Source: Thinopyrum elongatum
Lineage: Eukaryota; Streptophyta; Magnoliopsida; Poales; Poaceae
Assembly (NCBI GenBank): GCA_011799875.1
Contig: CM022301.1
Coordinates: 10,311,570 to 10,375,569 of the forward strand
Length of the DNA: 64,000 bases
Reading direction: 5' to 3'
Part shown: one piece after another, positions 33,806 through 46,100 of the stretch
Layout: every line of letters begins with the position of its first letter
How positions within the stretch are numbered: the first letter of the stretch is position 1
The notes under the pieces: generated by a model
What the model was told of the DNA's origin: nothing
The model's input: only the letters and a program-made list of their open reading frames with translations
Database searches by the model: none
Position numbers and translations under genes: made by a program

Positions 33806-36800
33806 TGTAACACCGCAAAAATTTAACAATATTTTTTTAAGTAAAATTTGGCCGAAGATAAATTATTTTAATTATATTAGGTCTTTTATTAATTTCAGAG
33901 AATTTTCTGTTTTTTGTTTTCCAAAATTCTTCCCTCCATATAGAAATAACAGGAGGAAATATTTTCATAATAAAATTTTCCCAAAAACAATTCTTTTAGT
34001 AGCATTTTCAATACTTTAAATGCTTCTGTTGCACTAAAACCATTTTTAATAATTCTTTTAAAATTACACAAAAATTATGAGGGGTCATGTGATGCCTATA
34101 CGTCACTTTTATGCAAAAACTCAACTTCGTCTTTTGAAATTTTGAGCACAACTTCCTCTTTTCAATTCTGTTCCATTCCAAGGTTTTAACTGCAACCCCA
34201 ATTTTTCTTGCTCCAAAAATACTGAAATTATTCCAACCTATATTCTTTCCAACCAAAACCTTAAGTCCATATGATCAGATCCAATTGTCCCGTTCTAGCC
34301 CACCAAATAAATCCTCCAAATTTCTATCCAGAACTGAATTTCATTCAAACTTAAACCAGCAAGTTTTGCATTTTGCCAAACCAATCATACCACCATATAT
34401 ATCATCTAAGGAGACACCATACTGCCAATTTTCACTTCCAACAAAATCTTCTAGGTTCCCCTAGCATTCTGTCAAACACCGTATGTGCATGACAGAATTT
34501 TTCAATTACTTAAACCCGCATTTCCCACTTCATCATCTTGCCAAAAGAACATGTCCAACGTCCTTTCCACCCCTAGTAGCATCACCATGCCAAGATCCAC
34601 AGCTAAAAGATCCACCTAAAGTGCTCTGACATTCTGCCGAGCACTTGACGTGCATGCCCAAGGCGTGCCCAGAGCACCCGTATGCCACGCCCGAGCACCG
34701 CGAGCCCCTGCCGCCCCGCTGCTGCCCCCTGGCTTGCCCCACACACTCCACTGGCCACCCGCACCTACCACGACCTCCCCCACACCGAAGCTTCCCCCTA
34801 GCACCGCCATCGTCTTCCCACCCATCGCTCTCGTGGTGCCGCCCACGACGCGTGGCTCAAATCTGAGCCAGCAAGCACGCCTCGCCTTAATTGCGGACGG
34901 CCACCACCCACCACCGACCACGGCCACTGGCCGCACCCACCTCTTCGGCGCAGTAATGGAGAGTGCTGCCATGGTTATCCACTGGAACCAGTGAACCAAC
35001 CTTCTCCATGCCATAAAAACCATCCCCGAACCCGTCTCATGGCACGGAATTACTCCTCCCTCCCTTGCAAGTCCTCGAGTGCACCCAAACAAGCTCGGGA
35101 AAGGCGTCTTCCTCGTCTCCGGCCGAGACATCCGCCATCACTCCGCCGATGATTGTCACCTCTCCCGAGCCTCCCGCTCCCCAATTTCTTCACCACTAGT
35201 CTTCTGGAGCACCCGCGGGTCCATCCCTATGCTCAATTTTGCTCGAGATCGATCGTAGACGAAACCTCCAATCTGGCTCCACCGTAGCTTCTCGGGTGAT
35301 CTCATCGCCGGTGACCTGGCGCTTCCCGGAGCATGTGCCGCACCCTGGCGGGACCGCGCATACCTCCTGAGCTCGCCGATGGGCGCCCCCAATCGCCGGC
35401 GAGGATCACCCAAGCCGCACCTCCGTTCAGTCAGAAGAGAGAGGGCGCCCACTGACCCGGTCATACCTGACAGTGGGCCGCGGGACCCACTGTCAGTGAC
35501 CCCAAGTCACGCCACACTATCTTAAGTTGAGGCTGCTTCCCCAGAGTTGTCTTCACGCGGGAAAAGTATATTTCCCAAATACGCCTTCGACGTCGCAGCT
35601 CTTCCGCGCAGCCGAGCTACTGGGTTTGGCCAAGTAGCGCCAGGTGGCTATACCGCGCTCAGGGCGCGCCTCTGCGTCTTTACCTTTTTCTTTTCCAGCA
35701 TATCTCAAATATTTCCACAGCAACTGTTTCAATGCCAAATTGGATGATTCAAATTCCTGAATACTCCTAAAACCATGTTGTATTAGACCAGCTTGGCTGG
35801 ACATTTTCCCTAAGCTTCATTTTTGTTGGATTTATTAAATAATCCATTTAGTCATGTATTCTAGCTTAGAAATTCTCTAGGAAATTCATATGAACTCCAA
35901 ATAACTAGATTATTTTTCTGATATTCATCATTTTTCATCTAATTTATTTTAGTATTTATTTCAAAATTTTCCAATTAACTTTTTGGTACTGTTTTCAAAT
36001 TAAGTGATAATTGCAATATTTTTGAAGATAGGAAATTAAGGGAAGATAAAAGTTTCAAAGTTTTGGAGTTTACACCACACTTCTGCATGCTCAAGGCAAG
36101 CATCTTGAACACTTGATATGGTGACTGCATGGTTAAATGTTTGCAAGAATAATTTAATCTTGCATACGTTGAATTCAAATAAAATTTGCATGCATGTAGT
36201 GTTGGCATGTTTCCTCGTACCGTGCAATGTGTGCTTGTCATGACTAACTTGCCGGAGTAGGTATAAGGGAAATACAGTTACCGGTAGAAGGGTGATCACG
36301 TCGGAGCGTGATCATGCCTTGTTGGTTCTGCATGTTGAGACATGCAAGGGCTATGGCCCTGTTTTGGTGTTACTGTTGAAAGAACACTATATTGTGCTAA
36401 CCGCTGCAGGAAAACTTAAACCTCCTGTGTCAACCGTAGATCGAGTCTTGTTCCGGTAACCAGCATACTTGTTTCGTGCTGCCACTTGTTCCTGCCACAG
36501 GTACGGTATGGTTCAGTAAGTTGTTATCGCCTTTCCTGCACACACCGTACAGAGAGGCCATAGTGAAAGATACCATCTAATCACTGGTAGGGATGTTACA
36601 TTGTCCGGGGGCATGAATGGTCGGTCTGGGACCGAAGCTGAATGTTCTTACTATTGGAGGTCGTTGTATGAGACCTTCCCACTTAGAGTTTTACTTTACC
36701 GCTGCTTTGGGTGATTCCTAGCCCGGGAAAAATTATGGCTTGTGCGTGCGGGATTGGTGTGTTTTCAGCCCAAAGACCGTAATGGGAATTAGTCAGCATG

Positions 36801-36847
36801 TCGGTCTTGGCTAAAGAAATCCTATACACGTGGGTAAAGAGTACACC

Positions 36848-36895
36848 CTCTACAGAGTTATACTTATTCGAATAGCCGTGTTCACGGTTAAGGAC
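36848..36895 (+). promoter_or_regulatory. Three-part palindromic LTR module, copy 4 (array LTR 3)
   Basis: CTCTACAGAG, TTATTCGAATAG, CCGTGTTC, loop, GGAC. Three parts carry one change each. Confidence 0.75.
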
Positions 36896-37159
36896 TACAG
36901 TCTGGGTTGGTCAAGTGTCGGTCTTCGGAGGAAATAATTAAATTGATCACAATTCAATTTTGCAGGATAATTATTGTTACCACTGATGTCTGCATGAATA
37001 TTATTGTTATCATGAATATTATTGTGGACTAACCCTGTCATTTTATTTTATCTTTTCTGAGTGTCTCAAGTGCTGGCTAGACTACCCGAGACACTCATTT
37101 TATTTTATTTTCTGAGTACCTCATGGGAAGGCTAGACTACCCGGATACTCATTTCTTTT

Positions 37160-37402
37160 CAAGACCTCTCGAGGCGTCGCTTTTATACACCTGTTTGGCA
37201 TTTCTCTTCAAGACCTCTCGAGGCGTCGCTTTTAGACACCCGTTTGTCATTTCTCTTCAAGACCTTTCGATGCGTCGCTTTTAGACACCCGTTTGGCATT
37301 TCTCTTCAAGACCTCTCGAGGCGTCGCTTTTAGACACTCGTTTCGCATTTCTTTTCAAGACCTCTCGAGGCGTCGCTTTTAGACACCGTTTGGCATTTCT
37401 TT
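37160..37402. repeat. 49 bp minisatellite, five copies (array LTR 3)
   Basis: The same unit as at 24319 (AAGACCTCTCGAGGCGTCGC core), five copies, the last shortened by one C. Confidence 0.95.
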
Positions 37403-37644
37403 TGGATTCTCGGGCGGTCCAGTCTCGCCCGATTCTCCACTTTTAAATTTTTCTTGGAATTCCTCGGGCGGTCCAACACCCGATGTTCCTTTTTATTTTC
37501 TTGCTTTACTGTTGACATGATATATTAATTCTTCTGCACTATATTAATATTTATCATGCCATGCTTTAATTTCAGTCAGCATATGCATATAATTTAATCC
37601 ATCATGAACATATGCATTCAGTATATCTTTTGTTCATAATGTTT

Positions 37645-37668
37645 GCGAGTACATTCAAACGTACACAC
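37645..37668 (+). promoter_or_regulatory. Inverted repeat near the LTR 3' end, copy 4 (array LTR 3)
   Basis: GCGAGTAC, loop ATTCAAAC, GTACACAC: two mismatches in the 8 bp stem. Confidence 0.65.
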
Positions 37669-38021
37669 TGGCTTGTCCCTGGCTCTTTAATTGGCCAGGT
37701 TAGGATTTCAACGAGTACTACAACGATGTCCATGCGGAGCCTAAGATAGCAGCCATGCGAGATAGGAATTATCCAGGTCAGCCGTTCCTATGGGAATGGA
37801 GCCCCATCAACGTTGGAGAACCACGAGTCGCTTCCGTCACCAGTCATCAGAAATCATTGTTGTATCATTAGACCTTTATGGTCTTGTATCCAATTCCTGT
37901 AATTGCTTGGTAATCTGTAACAAGGAAGTGTCCACCGGTAACAGTAAACCTGGGGCTGGTGGTGACACGAGGGGTTAATTTCTGGGATATTTGTGACCCG
38001 AAAATCCGGCCCCGAGAGCCT

Positions 38022-38033
38022 TGGTATCAGAGC
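38022..38033 (+). other. tRNA-Met PBS, array internal domain 3
   Basis: TGGTATCAGAGC after LTR 3, with the same downstream CCAGGCT/AGCCTGG inverted repeat. Confidence 0.95.
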
Positions 38034-38336
38034 CAGGCTGACCACTGGCTAATCCTATCTTAGCCTGGTCATTATCCTAAGGTTTTCACACCGTCCAAAT
38101 TTCTTCTGTCCGTAGCCAAGCCAATCTCATCTGATAAGCCTACACAGTGGCCAACCGACATCTTTTGACCGTCGGTGCCCAACCTACCAGCCTGATAGAC
38201 CGTCTGCCTGTGGCCGACACCTGGGTTGTCCCATCCACAAGCGTGTGTGGGAAGACTCTGCTGGTTTATAAAGGAAGCCTTGCCCCAAACTCAGCACATC
38301 ACAGCCTCACTCCCAGTTCGATATCCAACCACCAAG

Positions 38337-39073
38337 ATGCCTGGCCCCATTGTTCTCAATGAGACCACGGCCGCCGAGCTTGGAGACTTTGTAGTCATCC
38401 TCGCCAATCTCGTTCGTCGTTCCTTTGGCACAGAGGAGCCCCCGGAGTATGTCGTGTACCAAGAGCACATGAGTGATTCCATCCATCACTTCTGGGCCAC
38501 AGTGCACATCTACGGGAGGTGCATCACATCGGAGCGCCCCTACCGATTCACCGAGAGGACGACCTCCGACGAGCCCCAAGCCATCCAACTTGCAGCCCGA
38601 GAGGCTATAGTACAACTTTGGCATCTGTCGCCGAGAGTTAACATCTGACCTTTCTACAACTACCCTAGTCGTGAAGGCCATGGTAGCCCGACCCAAGTCG
38701 CCAACGGGGACCATCAGACGGATCCTGCCCTGGTGCATCTGGTGCGTTATCTGAGAGCGCAAGAGGCACTATTCGATCAGGTCACCCTTGATCTGATCGT
38801 GACCCGTGGGATTCCCGCTCTCCTGACCCCGGTGAGAAGTGAAGCTGCACCCGCCACCGACGCCCCGATGGTACTGCTGGGGAGACCGGTCGAGCCTCCA
38901 AGTTCTGCCCCGGTTATCTACCTGGGCAATGCCTACGCCTCCCCCGGGGAACTCCGTCATCTCGTGAAGACCCACTCCAATGGGATGGTGACCTCGACAC
39001 CCAATGTGGGACACCGCCGCTACCCCAGTCCTGTAGCTCCCCATCCGACCCCGGCCAACTCCGAGACCATATC
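38337..39073 (+). pseudogene. ORF A, copy 3, 5' part (interrupted by chromovirus insertion)
   Basis: ATG 38337, open for 103 codons to TGA 38646-38648, then open again in the same frame to the insertion point after 39073. The N-terminal domain is intact (AELGDFVVILANLVRRSF, PPEYVVYQEH, FWATVHIYGRC, PYRFTERT, AIQLAAREAIVQLWH). The remaining 22 codons lie on the far side of the inserted chromovirus, at 49155-49220. Confidence 0.62.
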
Positions 39074-41236
39074 TGTAACATCCCAATTTTCAATTTGGAT
39101 GTTATTATTTAGATCATTCATATGCATTCATCATTTGAGCATTTTTGAATTTGAATTTGTTGGAAAGTTGATCCAAGAAACTTTAAGCAACTGAAGGACC
39201 AAATGAGAGAGTTGGAAGTTTTCCCAAAAAGGGGCCCACAATTTTGTTTCTTTCCAAAGTGGGGTTTGGATCAAATAATTTTTTTTGCCAATTTTCATTT
39301 CCAATATTTTTAATGAGAGAAGATAATATGACTTCTTCAAAAATAGAATAAAAAGGTTGGAAATTGAATTTTGAGTAAAAATAAATTTATTGGATTTTTA
39401 TTTGCAAAAATATTTATTTTATTTATTTTTATTAGTACTAAAATGTTTGTTTTTATTTTAGGTATTTAGGCCCAGAAAAATGTTCACTAGGTCATTAATA
39501 AGGCCATATAGCTATGTGAATTTTTCTGGAATTTTTTAAAAATGTTTTTATTATGTTTTTTGTATTTTTCGTATTTCTTGAAAATTGTTAAAAAAAAGTT
39601 TCCTCCGCCGAACCGGGCCGGCACAGCCAACCGGGCAAGGCCGTGGCCCAGCAAGCCGCCCCGCCCCGCGCCGACTCCGGGCCGGAGTCCGGCCGCACGC
39701 CGCCGCCATGTCCGAGCGGTTCAACGCCGCCGCCCGCCTTGTCCCTCGCGCAAGCAGCCGCCCCCTCTCCTCCTTTAAATACCGAGGCCCCGACCCCCTC
39801 TTCTCCCCAAGTCGAGCCGCAGCCGCAGCCGCCACCATGGCCGCCGCCGCCGAATCCCGTGCCGCATCCGCCGCCGCACTCGCCGCCGACCATCGGAGCC
39901 GTCGCCCGATCGAGTCGAAGTCGCCGCCGCCGTCTACCTCGCCGCCGACGCCGTCCACCGCCGCGGTAGCCCCGACCGCTCTCACCCGTCCGATCTGGAT
40001 CCAACGATCCAGATCGAGATCTGTTTTTTTCTCGAACCGTTTATTTAGCGAGCGTTTGCTCGTTAGTCTTCGGTAGCGAACGGTTTTCGTTCGTTTAGTT
40101 TCTGTAGCGAGCGTTCGTTTGTTAGATTTTCTTTTTCTTATAGTTTTCTGCCAGGGACCTATTCATTAGTTTTCTTTCACAGATTAGTCCCTGTTTTTCA
40201 AACGATCACAACTTTCAACTCGTTTATCCAAATCCAACGAAACCAACGCCCAATTCTTTGTTATGTTCCCAGCTATCCAGACAAACCAACCCAAGTATAT
40301 TTTTTGAAAGTTTTAAATTTCGATTTCAAATAGATTTGAATTTGAACTTCTTTTGATCGTAACTTGAATTTCGTAGCTCCGTTTCAGTTGATTCTTTTTG
40401 CAAATCGAAGCTCTTGACCTAAACTTTCTGTTAAGATCTAATACACATAATTTTAATACTGTTGAAAATTGTTTTCTGTTGCATGAGTTATTTGCTTGTT
40501 TTCAAAGTTTTCCGAGATCTTTTCTTTGAATCTTGTGCATGTATGCTTATGTATGCTATTGTTTGTTTACGATAGACTTTCTGGAGTGCGAAGCTTGCTA
40601 CTACGAATCTCTAGAGTTTATCGATCGTCAGCAAGGCAAGTTACACTTTGATCATACTCTTTTATACCCGGTTTTACTTGCATTAGTTATACCCTCAAAG
40701 ATTTGCATGAGTAGGATTGGGAACATGTGGTTTTGCTATCTAGTTCATGAGGTAGGAACCTATTACCTTTGATCACCCCGGGAATATACGTTATGCTCAT
40801 AATTGCTTAGCCATGCTCGTAGACGGGGATTGGTATGTGAGATTCATGAAAGTTGCGAGAGTAATAACAACTAAGGGAAACTTAAGGTGGCAACATTAAC
40901 ACACAACTGGGTGGATTGTTTTGGGCACCTGGAGAAACCAGTGCTTGCCCAAGGGAATCCCGGAGTACCCGTGTGATTACCCTAGGCCCGCCACCCAGGC
41001 TCAAAGGGATCATATAATTGTTCATGCCTAGAAACTTCCGTGTGCAGCCACAAGCCATTATGGGCTCTGGCATAGTTGAGTAGGTTGTGTAACCTCTTTC
41101 TGTGGTAGACTAGCTGATGTAGGGAAAAGTAGGTGTACCGGTCTACCCAGGGTTTAGAGGAAATACTTCAGAAAGACTATGTCTCGATCTTCCGATCATG
41201 GAGGTGGTCGAGTCTTGTGGAGAAATGTGCGCAAAC

Positions 41237-41288
41237 CTCTGCAGAGTGTACAAACTAATCATGATTAGCCGTGTCCCCGGTTATGGAC
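41237..41288 (+). promoter_or_regulatory. Three-part palindromic LTR module, copy 5 (chromovirus 5' LTR), with replaced palindrome
   Basis: CTCTGCAGAG (41237-41246), then the perfect 14 bp palindrome CTAATCATGATTAG (41255-41268) in place of CTATTCGAATAG, CCGTGTCC, 8 nt loop, GGACA. The palindromic property is kept although the sequence differs. Confidence 0.88.
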
Positions 41289-41554
41289 ATCTTGAGTATC
41301 CGGGTATTTGAATTATTGATTGATCTCATCACTCTATCTAATTAAATTGTTGGGTTAATAACGACTTGGTGATTTGGGATTGAGATGGAGGAACCTTCTC
41401 AATATTGCTTAATTCAACATAGTAGTAAATAAAATCTATTCCTTTGGTGTAGGAAAAAATTAGCTTTATGCAAAATTAAACTTAGAGCCTCCACCAGCCA
41501 AATATGCATGTAGTGGTAGATATTGTTTATCATTGCTCTATAGTGTGATTTTGC

Positions 41555-41573
41555 CAGCATATTCCATGTGCTG
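41555..41573 (+). promoter_or_regulatory. Inverted repeat near the LTR 3' end, copy 5 (chromovirus 5' LTR)
   Basis: CAGCA, loop TATTCCATG, TGCTG, 311 bp before the LTR end. The stem is unlike GAGTAC, but the loop shares ATTC. Confidence 0.6.
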
Positions 41574-41887
41574 ACCTACACGGCTGCAACGTCTCATGTT
41601 GCAGAGTTTTCAGACGAGGATTAAGGTGCGATAGGTCATTGTCATGCACTCAGTTTTGCCGTGGAGTTGGATGGACTCATTTATCTTCGAAGCTTCCGCA
41701 GTTATTTTATTTAGTTGGCCTTCAGCCATATTAATGTAATAAATACTCTTTATGAGGATCTCGATGCAATAAGTGTGTGACTGAACTCTGTTATAAATCC
41801 TCGAGTACTGTGTGTGTCAGCATACCGATCCAGGGATGACACTTAAGCACAGAGACTTCGATCCATTCGGATCGGGTCGCTACAAGA

Positions 41888-41899
41888 TGGTATCAGAGC
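41888..41899 (+). other. tRNA-Met PBS of the chromovirus
   Basis: TGGTATCAGAGC, 3 nt after the 5' LTR end. Confidence 0.96.
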
Positions 41900-41989
41900 A
41901 CACGCTGACTATAGGATGCGACCACTAGTAAAAGCCACATGATACTCTCCTCCATTCATTTCTAATCCTTTTCTATTTCTACACTATAG

Positions 41990-42742
41990 ATGTCGGACCC
42001 CGGGAATAAGTTCACTCAGCCGGATGACGACACCCCTTTCGGACGACACTTCAAGGAAGTCACGAAGTACCTGAACATCGGCCTACCAAGCTTCACCGGA
42101 ACCTTCACTGCAACTTTACCATAAGAGGAGCGCTGGAGGATCAAAGTTTGTGTTCCTGGAAGGACTTTTGCACCAACTACCGAGCCCATCGAGTTTACCT
42201 TTGATGCACCAATGTGGAGCTTAGGAAAGAGCATGGCCACCCACATCACCTTTGGACGCATTTGCGAGGAGTACAACAAGGATCTCGAAGACACCGTCTT
42301 CCGGATATGTGGACGCCGGGATGAACAATGGGAGATGATTTGCAGCAGGAAGGATGGATCTATCGTAGCCTACATACAGGAGATGAACCAGCACATTCGT
42401 CGATACGAGAATTAGATGTGCGCTATCATGATGGATACCAAGAAGGTGATGACTCGGAACATGGAGCTAGAAGAAGAACTCAAGGCAACTCGCGATGGAT
42501 ATGAAGAGGATATTGCTGTGATCCTGGAGTAGAACGAAGACCTGAAGAAGAAGCTAGGAATACCCGTGGTGAAACCAGAACCTGAAGTGGACATTCGTTC
42601 AGAAGACTACATCATACTAGATGACACAGACACAGACACTGAAGATGAAGATGAAGACAGTGATGATGATGAGGACAGTGATGAATATGAAGACGAAGCT
42701 GGTGCTGATATTATGGAGTCTTCCACCGATCAAAACTTCTAG
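41990..42742 (+). pseudogene. Extra ORF1 upstream of gag: coiled coil and acidic tail
   Basis: A single frame from ATG 41990 to TAG 42740-42742 (about 250 codons) with three in-frame stops at 42122 (TAA), 42413 (TAG) and 42530 (TAG) and no frameshift. The N-terminal half has a strand-rich domain (LNIGLPSFTGTF, ERWRIKVCVPG, IEFTFDAPMW, GKSMATHITFGRICEEY). A predicted coiled coil follows (NMELEEELKATRDGYEED, then NEDLKKKLG), then a strongly acidic tail (about 42610-42700, Asp/Glu repeats). The order of elements is loosely like the domain of ORFs A and B: Pro-x-Phe, W-x-x-x-V, hydrophobic strand, Ala-containing helix. It is not capsid. The function is unknown to me. Confidence 0.7.
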
Positions 42743-42949
42743 TCGACCACCATAATTACTATTAGAGATTCTTCCAAGTAGTTAGAAATCGTTCGCGAGA
42801 TTTTGTAATAGTAGCTTAGATCGATTGTGTGGATCTTGTTTGAATTTGAGTGGTGTGATTTGAATATGTTTGTCTCATATGCATATGGGCAGTGAAATCT
42901 CTCATTAGACCTTATTCCATTCTGTTTTCTCACCCCTCTAACACATCAG

Positions 42950-43108
42950 ATGCCTTCGAGATGTGACCCCAGATTCACTTTCCCGCCAGAGCTCACCCAG
43001 TAGATCCAACAGTAGAATGCCTTGATGCAGATGCTCATCCAGAACCAAGGCAACAACAACAACAACAACCCACCGCCACCACCCCCAGTTGCCAACCGTA
43101 GGCCTTAA
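42950..43108 (+). pseudogene. gag: gag remnant: N-terminus only
   Basis: ATG 42950 starts a gag N-terminus (FTFPPELTQ, then [12 protein letters not shown], then an Asn run and a Pro run encoded by CAA and CCA/CCC repeats). Two TAG codons stand where CAG is likely. After the proline run the sequence jumps, in a different frame, into the middle of the protease. The capsid core, the zinc knuckle and the protease catalytic motif are all missing, so a deletion of at least 1 kb is inferred from the usual chromovirus layout. Confidence 0.75.
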
Positions 43109-46100
43109 GTCACCTATGTTAGTGAGCTCACCAGGAGCGGAGTATATGGCTAGCCGGGGATGTTTTCAGTTGCGATTGACCATAGGTAGGCATGTTTTTC
43201 CCACAGACCTCATTATCCTGGAATCACAAGGATTGGACGTGATACTAGGCATGGATTGGCTATCCAAGTATGAGGGAAACATTGATTGTGCTAGTAAGTC
43301 GATTCTTCTCACCACCCCAGAGGGAAAATGGATCAAATATGTGTCTAGGCATGCGCCAAGGAGGACTCAAGTAAATTCCCTTTCTAAAGTTGTTCAGGAG
43401 GAAGTACCAGTTGTGACGGATTATCCCGATGTATTCCCGGAGGAACTACCAGGCATGCCACCAGATCGAGACATTGAGTTCTTGATTGAGTTGTTGCCAG
43501 GCACCGGACCAATATCCAAGAGACCGTGTCAGATGCTCGCGAATGATCTGGAGGAAATTAAGAAGCAGATTAAGGAGTTATTGGAGAAAGGTTATATTCA
43601 ACCAAGTTCATCACCATGGGGAGACCCAGAGCTTCTAGTTGAGAAGAAGGATGGAACATTGAGGATGGTTGTTGATTACCGTGCGCTGAATGAGGTGACG
43701 ATCAAGAAAAAATATCCTCTACCGATGATCAATGATTTGTTTGACCAGCTACAGGGAGCCAAAGTTTTCTCCAAGATCGATCTTCGATCAGGATATCACC
43801 AGCTGAAGATCCGAGAACAGGATATACCCAAGACAGCTTTTACCACAAGGTATGGGTTGTATGAGTACACGGTTATGTCTTTTGGTTTGACTAATGCCCC
43901 TGCCTATTTTATGAGTATGATGAACAAGGTGTTCATGGAGTTCTTGGACAAGTTCGTCATGGTTTTCATTGATGATATATTGGTTTATTCGAAGAATGAA
44001 GATGAGCACAAGGAACATTTGCGCTTGGTTCTCGAGAAGCTTAGGAAACATCAGTTGTATGCCAAGTTCAGCAAATGTGAGTTTTGGTTGAAGGAAGTTG
44101 GATTTCTCAGACATGTCATATCAGGAGAAGGAATAGCAGTAGACCCTACCAAGGTTGCATCCGTCACTGAGTGGATGGCACCCACCTCAGTTGGAGAGAT
44201 ACGCAGTTTTCTTGGACTCGCAGGATATTATCGGAGGTTTATTGAGAATTTTTCCAAGATCGCGAAGCCTATGACGGAGTTATTGAAGAAAGACACCAAG
44301 TTTAACTGGACCGAATAATGTGAGGCCAGTTTTCAGGAGTTGAAGAAATGTTTGGTTACAGCCCCAGTGCTAATTCTTCCAAACATACGCAAGGATTTCC
44401 AAGTATATTGCGACGCTTCTCGTCAGGGACTTGGAGGCGTTCTTATGCAGGAAGGAAGAGTTGTTTCCTATACCTCACGTCAGCTTTGACCTCATGAGTT
44501 GAATTATGCCACGCATGATTTGGAGCTAGCAGCCGTAGTGCATGCACTCAAGACCTGGAGGCATTTTCTTATCGGAAATCGTTGTGATGTTTACACGGAT
44601 CATAAGAGTTTGAAGTACATCTTCACGCAAAAGGAGTTGAACCTCAGGCAGAGGTGATGGTTGGAGCTCATCAAGGATTATGACATGAGACTGCATTATC
44701 ACCTAGGAAAGGCCAATGTCGTGGCAGATGCTTTGAGCCACAAGAGTTATCTTAATACTCTCATGACCGGAAGATTATCTCAGGAGTTAGCCGTTGATCT
44801 CCGAGAACATTGCATGGAGATAGTTCCGAGAGGTTTCGTTGCAGCATTGGAAATTCAGTCCACTTCGTTGTGAAGGATCCGAGAAGCCCAGAAGACGGAC
44901 AAGGAAATTGCAGAGATAAAAGAAAGGATGAGTAACGGAAAGGATAAAGGTTTCCGTGAGGATGAGCATGGAACCTTATGGTTTGAGGATCGTATCTATG
45001 TGCCCGATGACCCAGAGATCAGGAAGTTAATTCTTCAGGAGGCCCATGATTCGCCTTACTCGATTCACCCAGGCAACACCAAGATGTATTTGGACTTGAA
45101 GGAGAATTTCTGGTGGACAGGTATGAAGAAGGATATCGCCGAGTATGTAGCAGTATGCGACGTATGTCAGAGAGTTAAGGCAGAGCATCAGAAACCAGCA
45201 GGGTTACTTCAGCCTTTGCCGATACCCAAATGGAAATGGGATAAGCTTGGCATGGATTTCATCACCGGGTTACCCAGGACTTGTTCAGGTTATGATTCCG
45301 TCTAGGTTGTAGTTGATCCCTTGACCAAGGTGGCCCACTTCATCCCCGTGAAAACTACTTATACAAGCGCTAAGTTGGCCAAGATATACATGACCAGGAT
45401 CGTATGTCTGCATGGAGTTTCGAGGACCATCGTATCAGATAGAGGAACACAATTTACCTCGAAGTTTTGGAATCAGTTACACAAAACTTTGTGTACCAGG
45501 CTAGAGTTCAGTACAACCTTTCATCCGCAGACAGATGGACAGACCGAGAGAGTCAATCAAATTCTGGAGGACATGTTGAGAGCTTGTGCGCTAGATTATG
45601 GATCTAGTTGGGATGATAATTTGCCTTACACAGAGTTCTCATATAACAACAGCTATCAAGCTAGTTTGAAGATGGCCCCTTTCGAAGCTCTGTACGGAAG
45701 GAGGTGCAGGACACCATAGATGTGGGATGAAGTTGCAGATCAAAAATTGTTCGGACCAGATTTAATCATAGATTCTGAGGAGAAGGTTAAGTTGATCCGT
45801 GATAGACTCAAGTTAGGCCAGTCTAGGCAAAAGAGTTATGCCGATACTAAACGCAAGGAGGTAACCTATGAAGTCGGAGATAGAGCATATCTTCGTGTGT
45901 CGCCACTTCGAGGAGTTAAATGATTTGGAGTCAAAGGAAAGTTAGCACCATGATTTGTGGGACCATACAGAGTCTTGGAGCGTATGGGTGAAGTTGCCTA
46001 CAAGCTGGAATTACCCGAAGGTCTGTCAGGAGTTCATGATGTGTTTCACATTTCCCAGTTGAAGAAGTGCCATGCAGAGATGGCCGATATTCCTCCGAGA

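Larger units (their letters stand above)
33806..38017 (+). mobile_element. Array LTR 3 (4212 bp)
   Basis: Starts TGTAACACCGC and ends CCCCGAGA (terminal C to G change). It has the GC-rich core (about 34650-35480), the palindromic module (36848), the five-copy minisatellite (37160) and the second inverted repeat (37645). By eye, about 10 substitutions separate it from LTR 2 in a 155 bp stretch near the 3' end, so the array is older than the nested chromovirus. Confidence 0.92.
39074..41884 (+). mobile_element. 5' LTR of the chromovirus (2811 bp)
   Basis: AT-rich first 520 bp, then a GC-rich CCG-repeat segment (39600-40000). A possible TATA-like TTTAAATACC lies at 39774-39783, followed by AT-rich sequence. 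It carries the palindromic module at 41237-41288 and an inverted repeat at 41555-41573. Proline/alanine-rich ORFs on both strands in the GC-rich part follow from CCG repeats. Confidence 0.95.

Noticed and set aside
39585..40076. 163-codon Pro/Ala-rich ORF and its antisense partners
   Set aside because: Encoded by CCG-type repeats in the chromovirus LTR. The 3' LTR copy breaks the frame.
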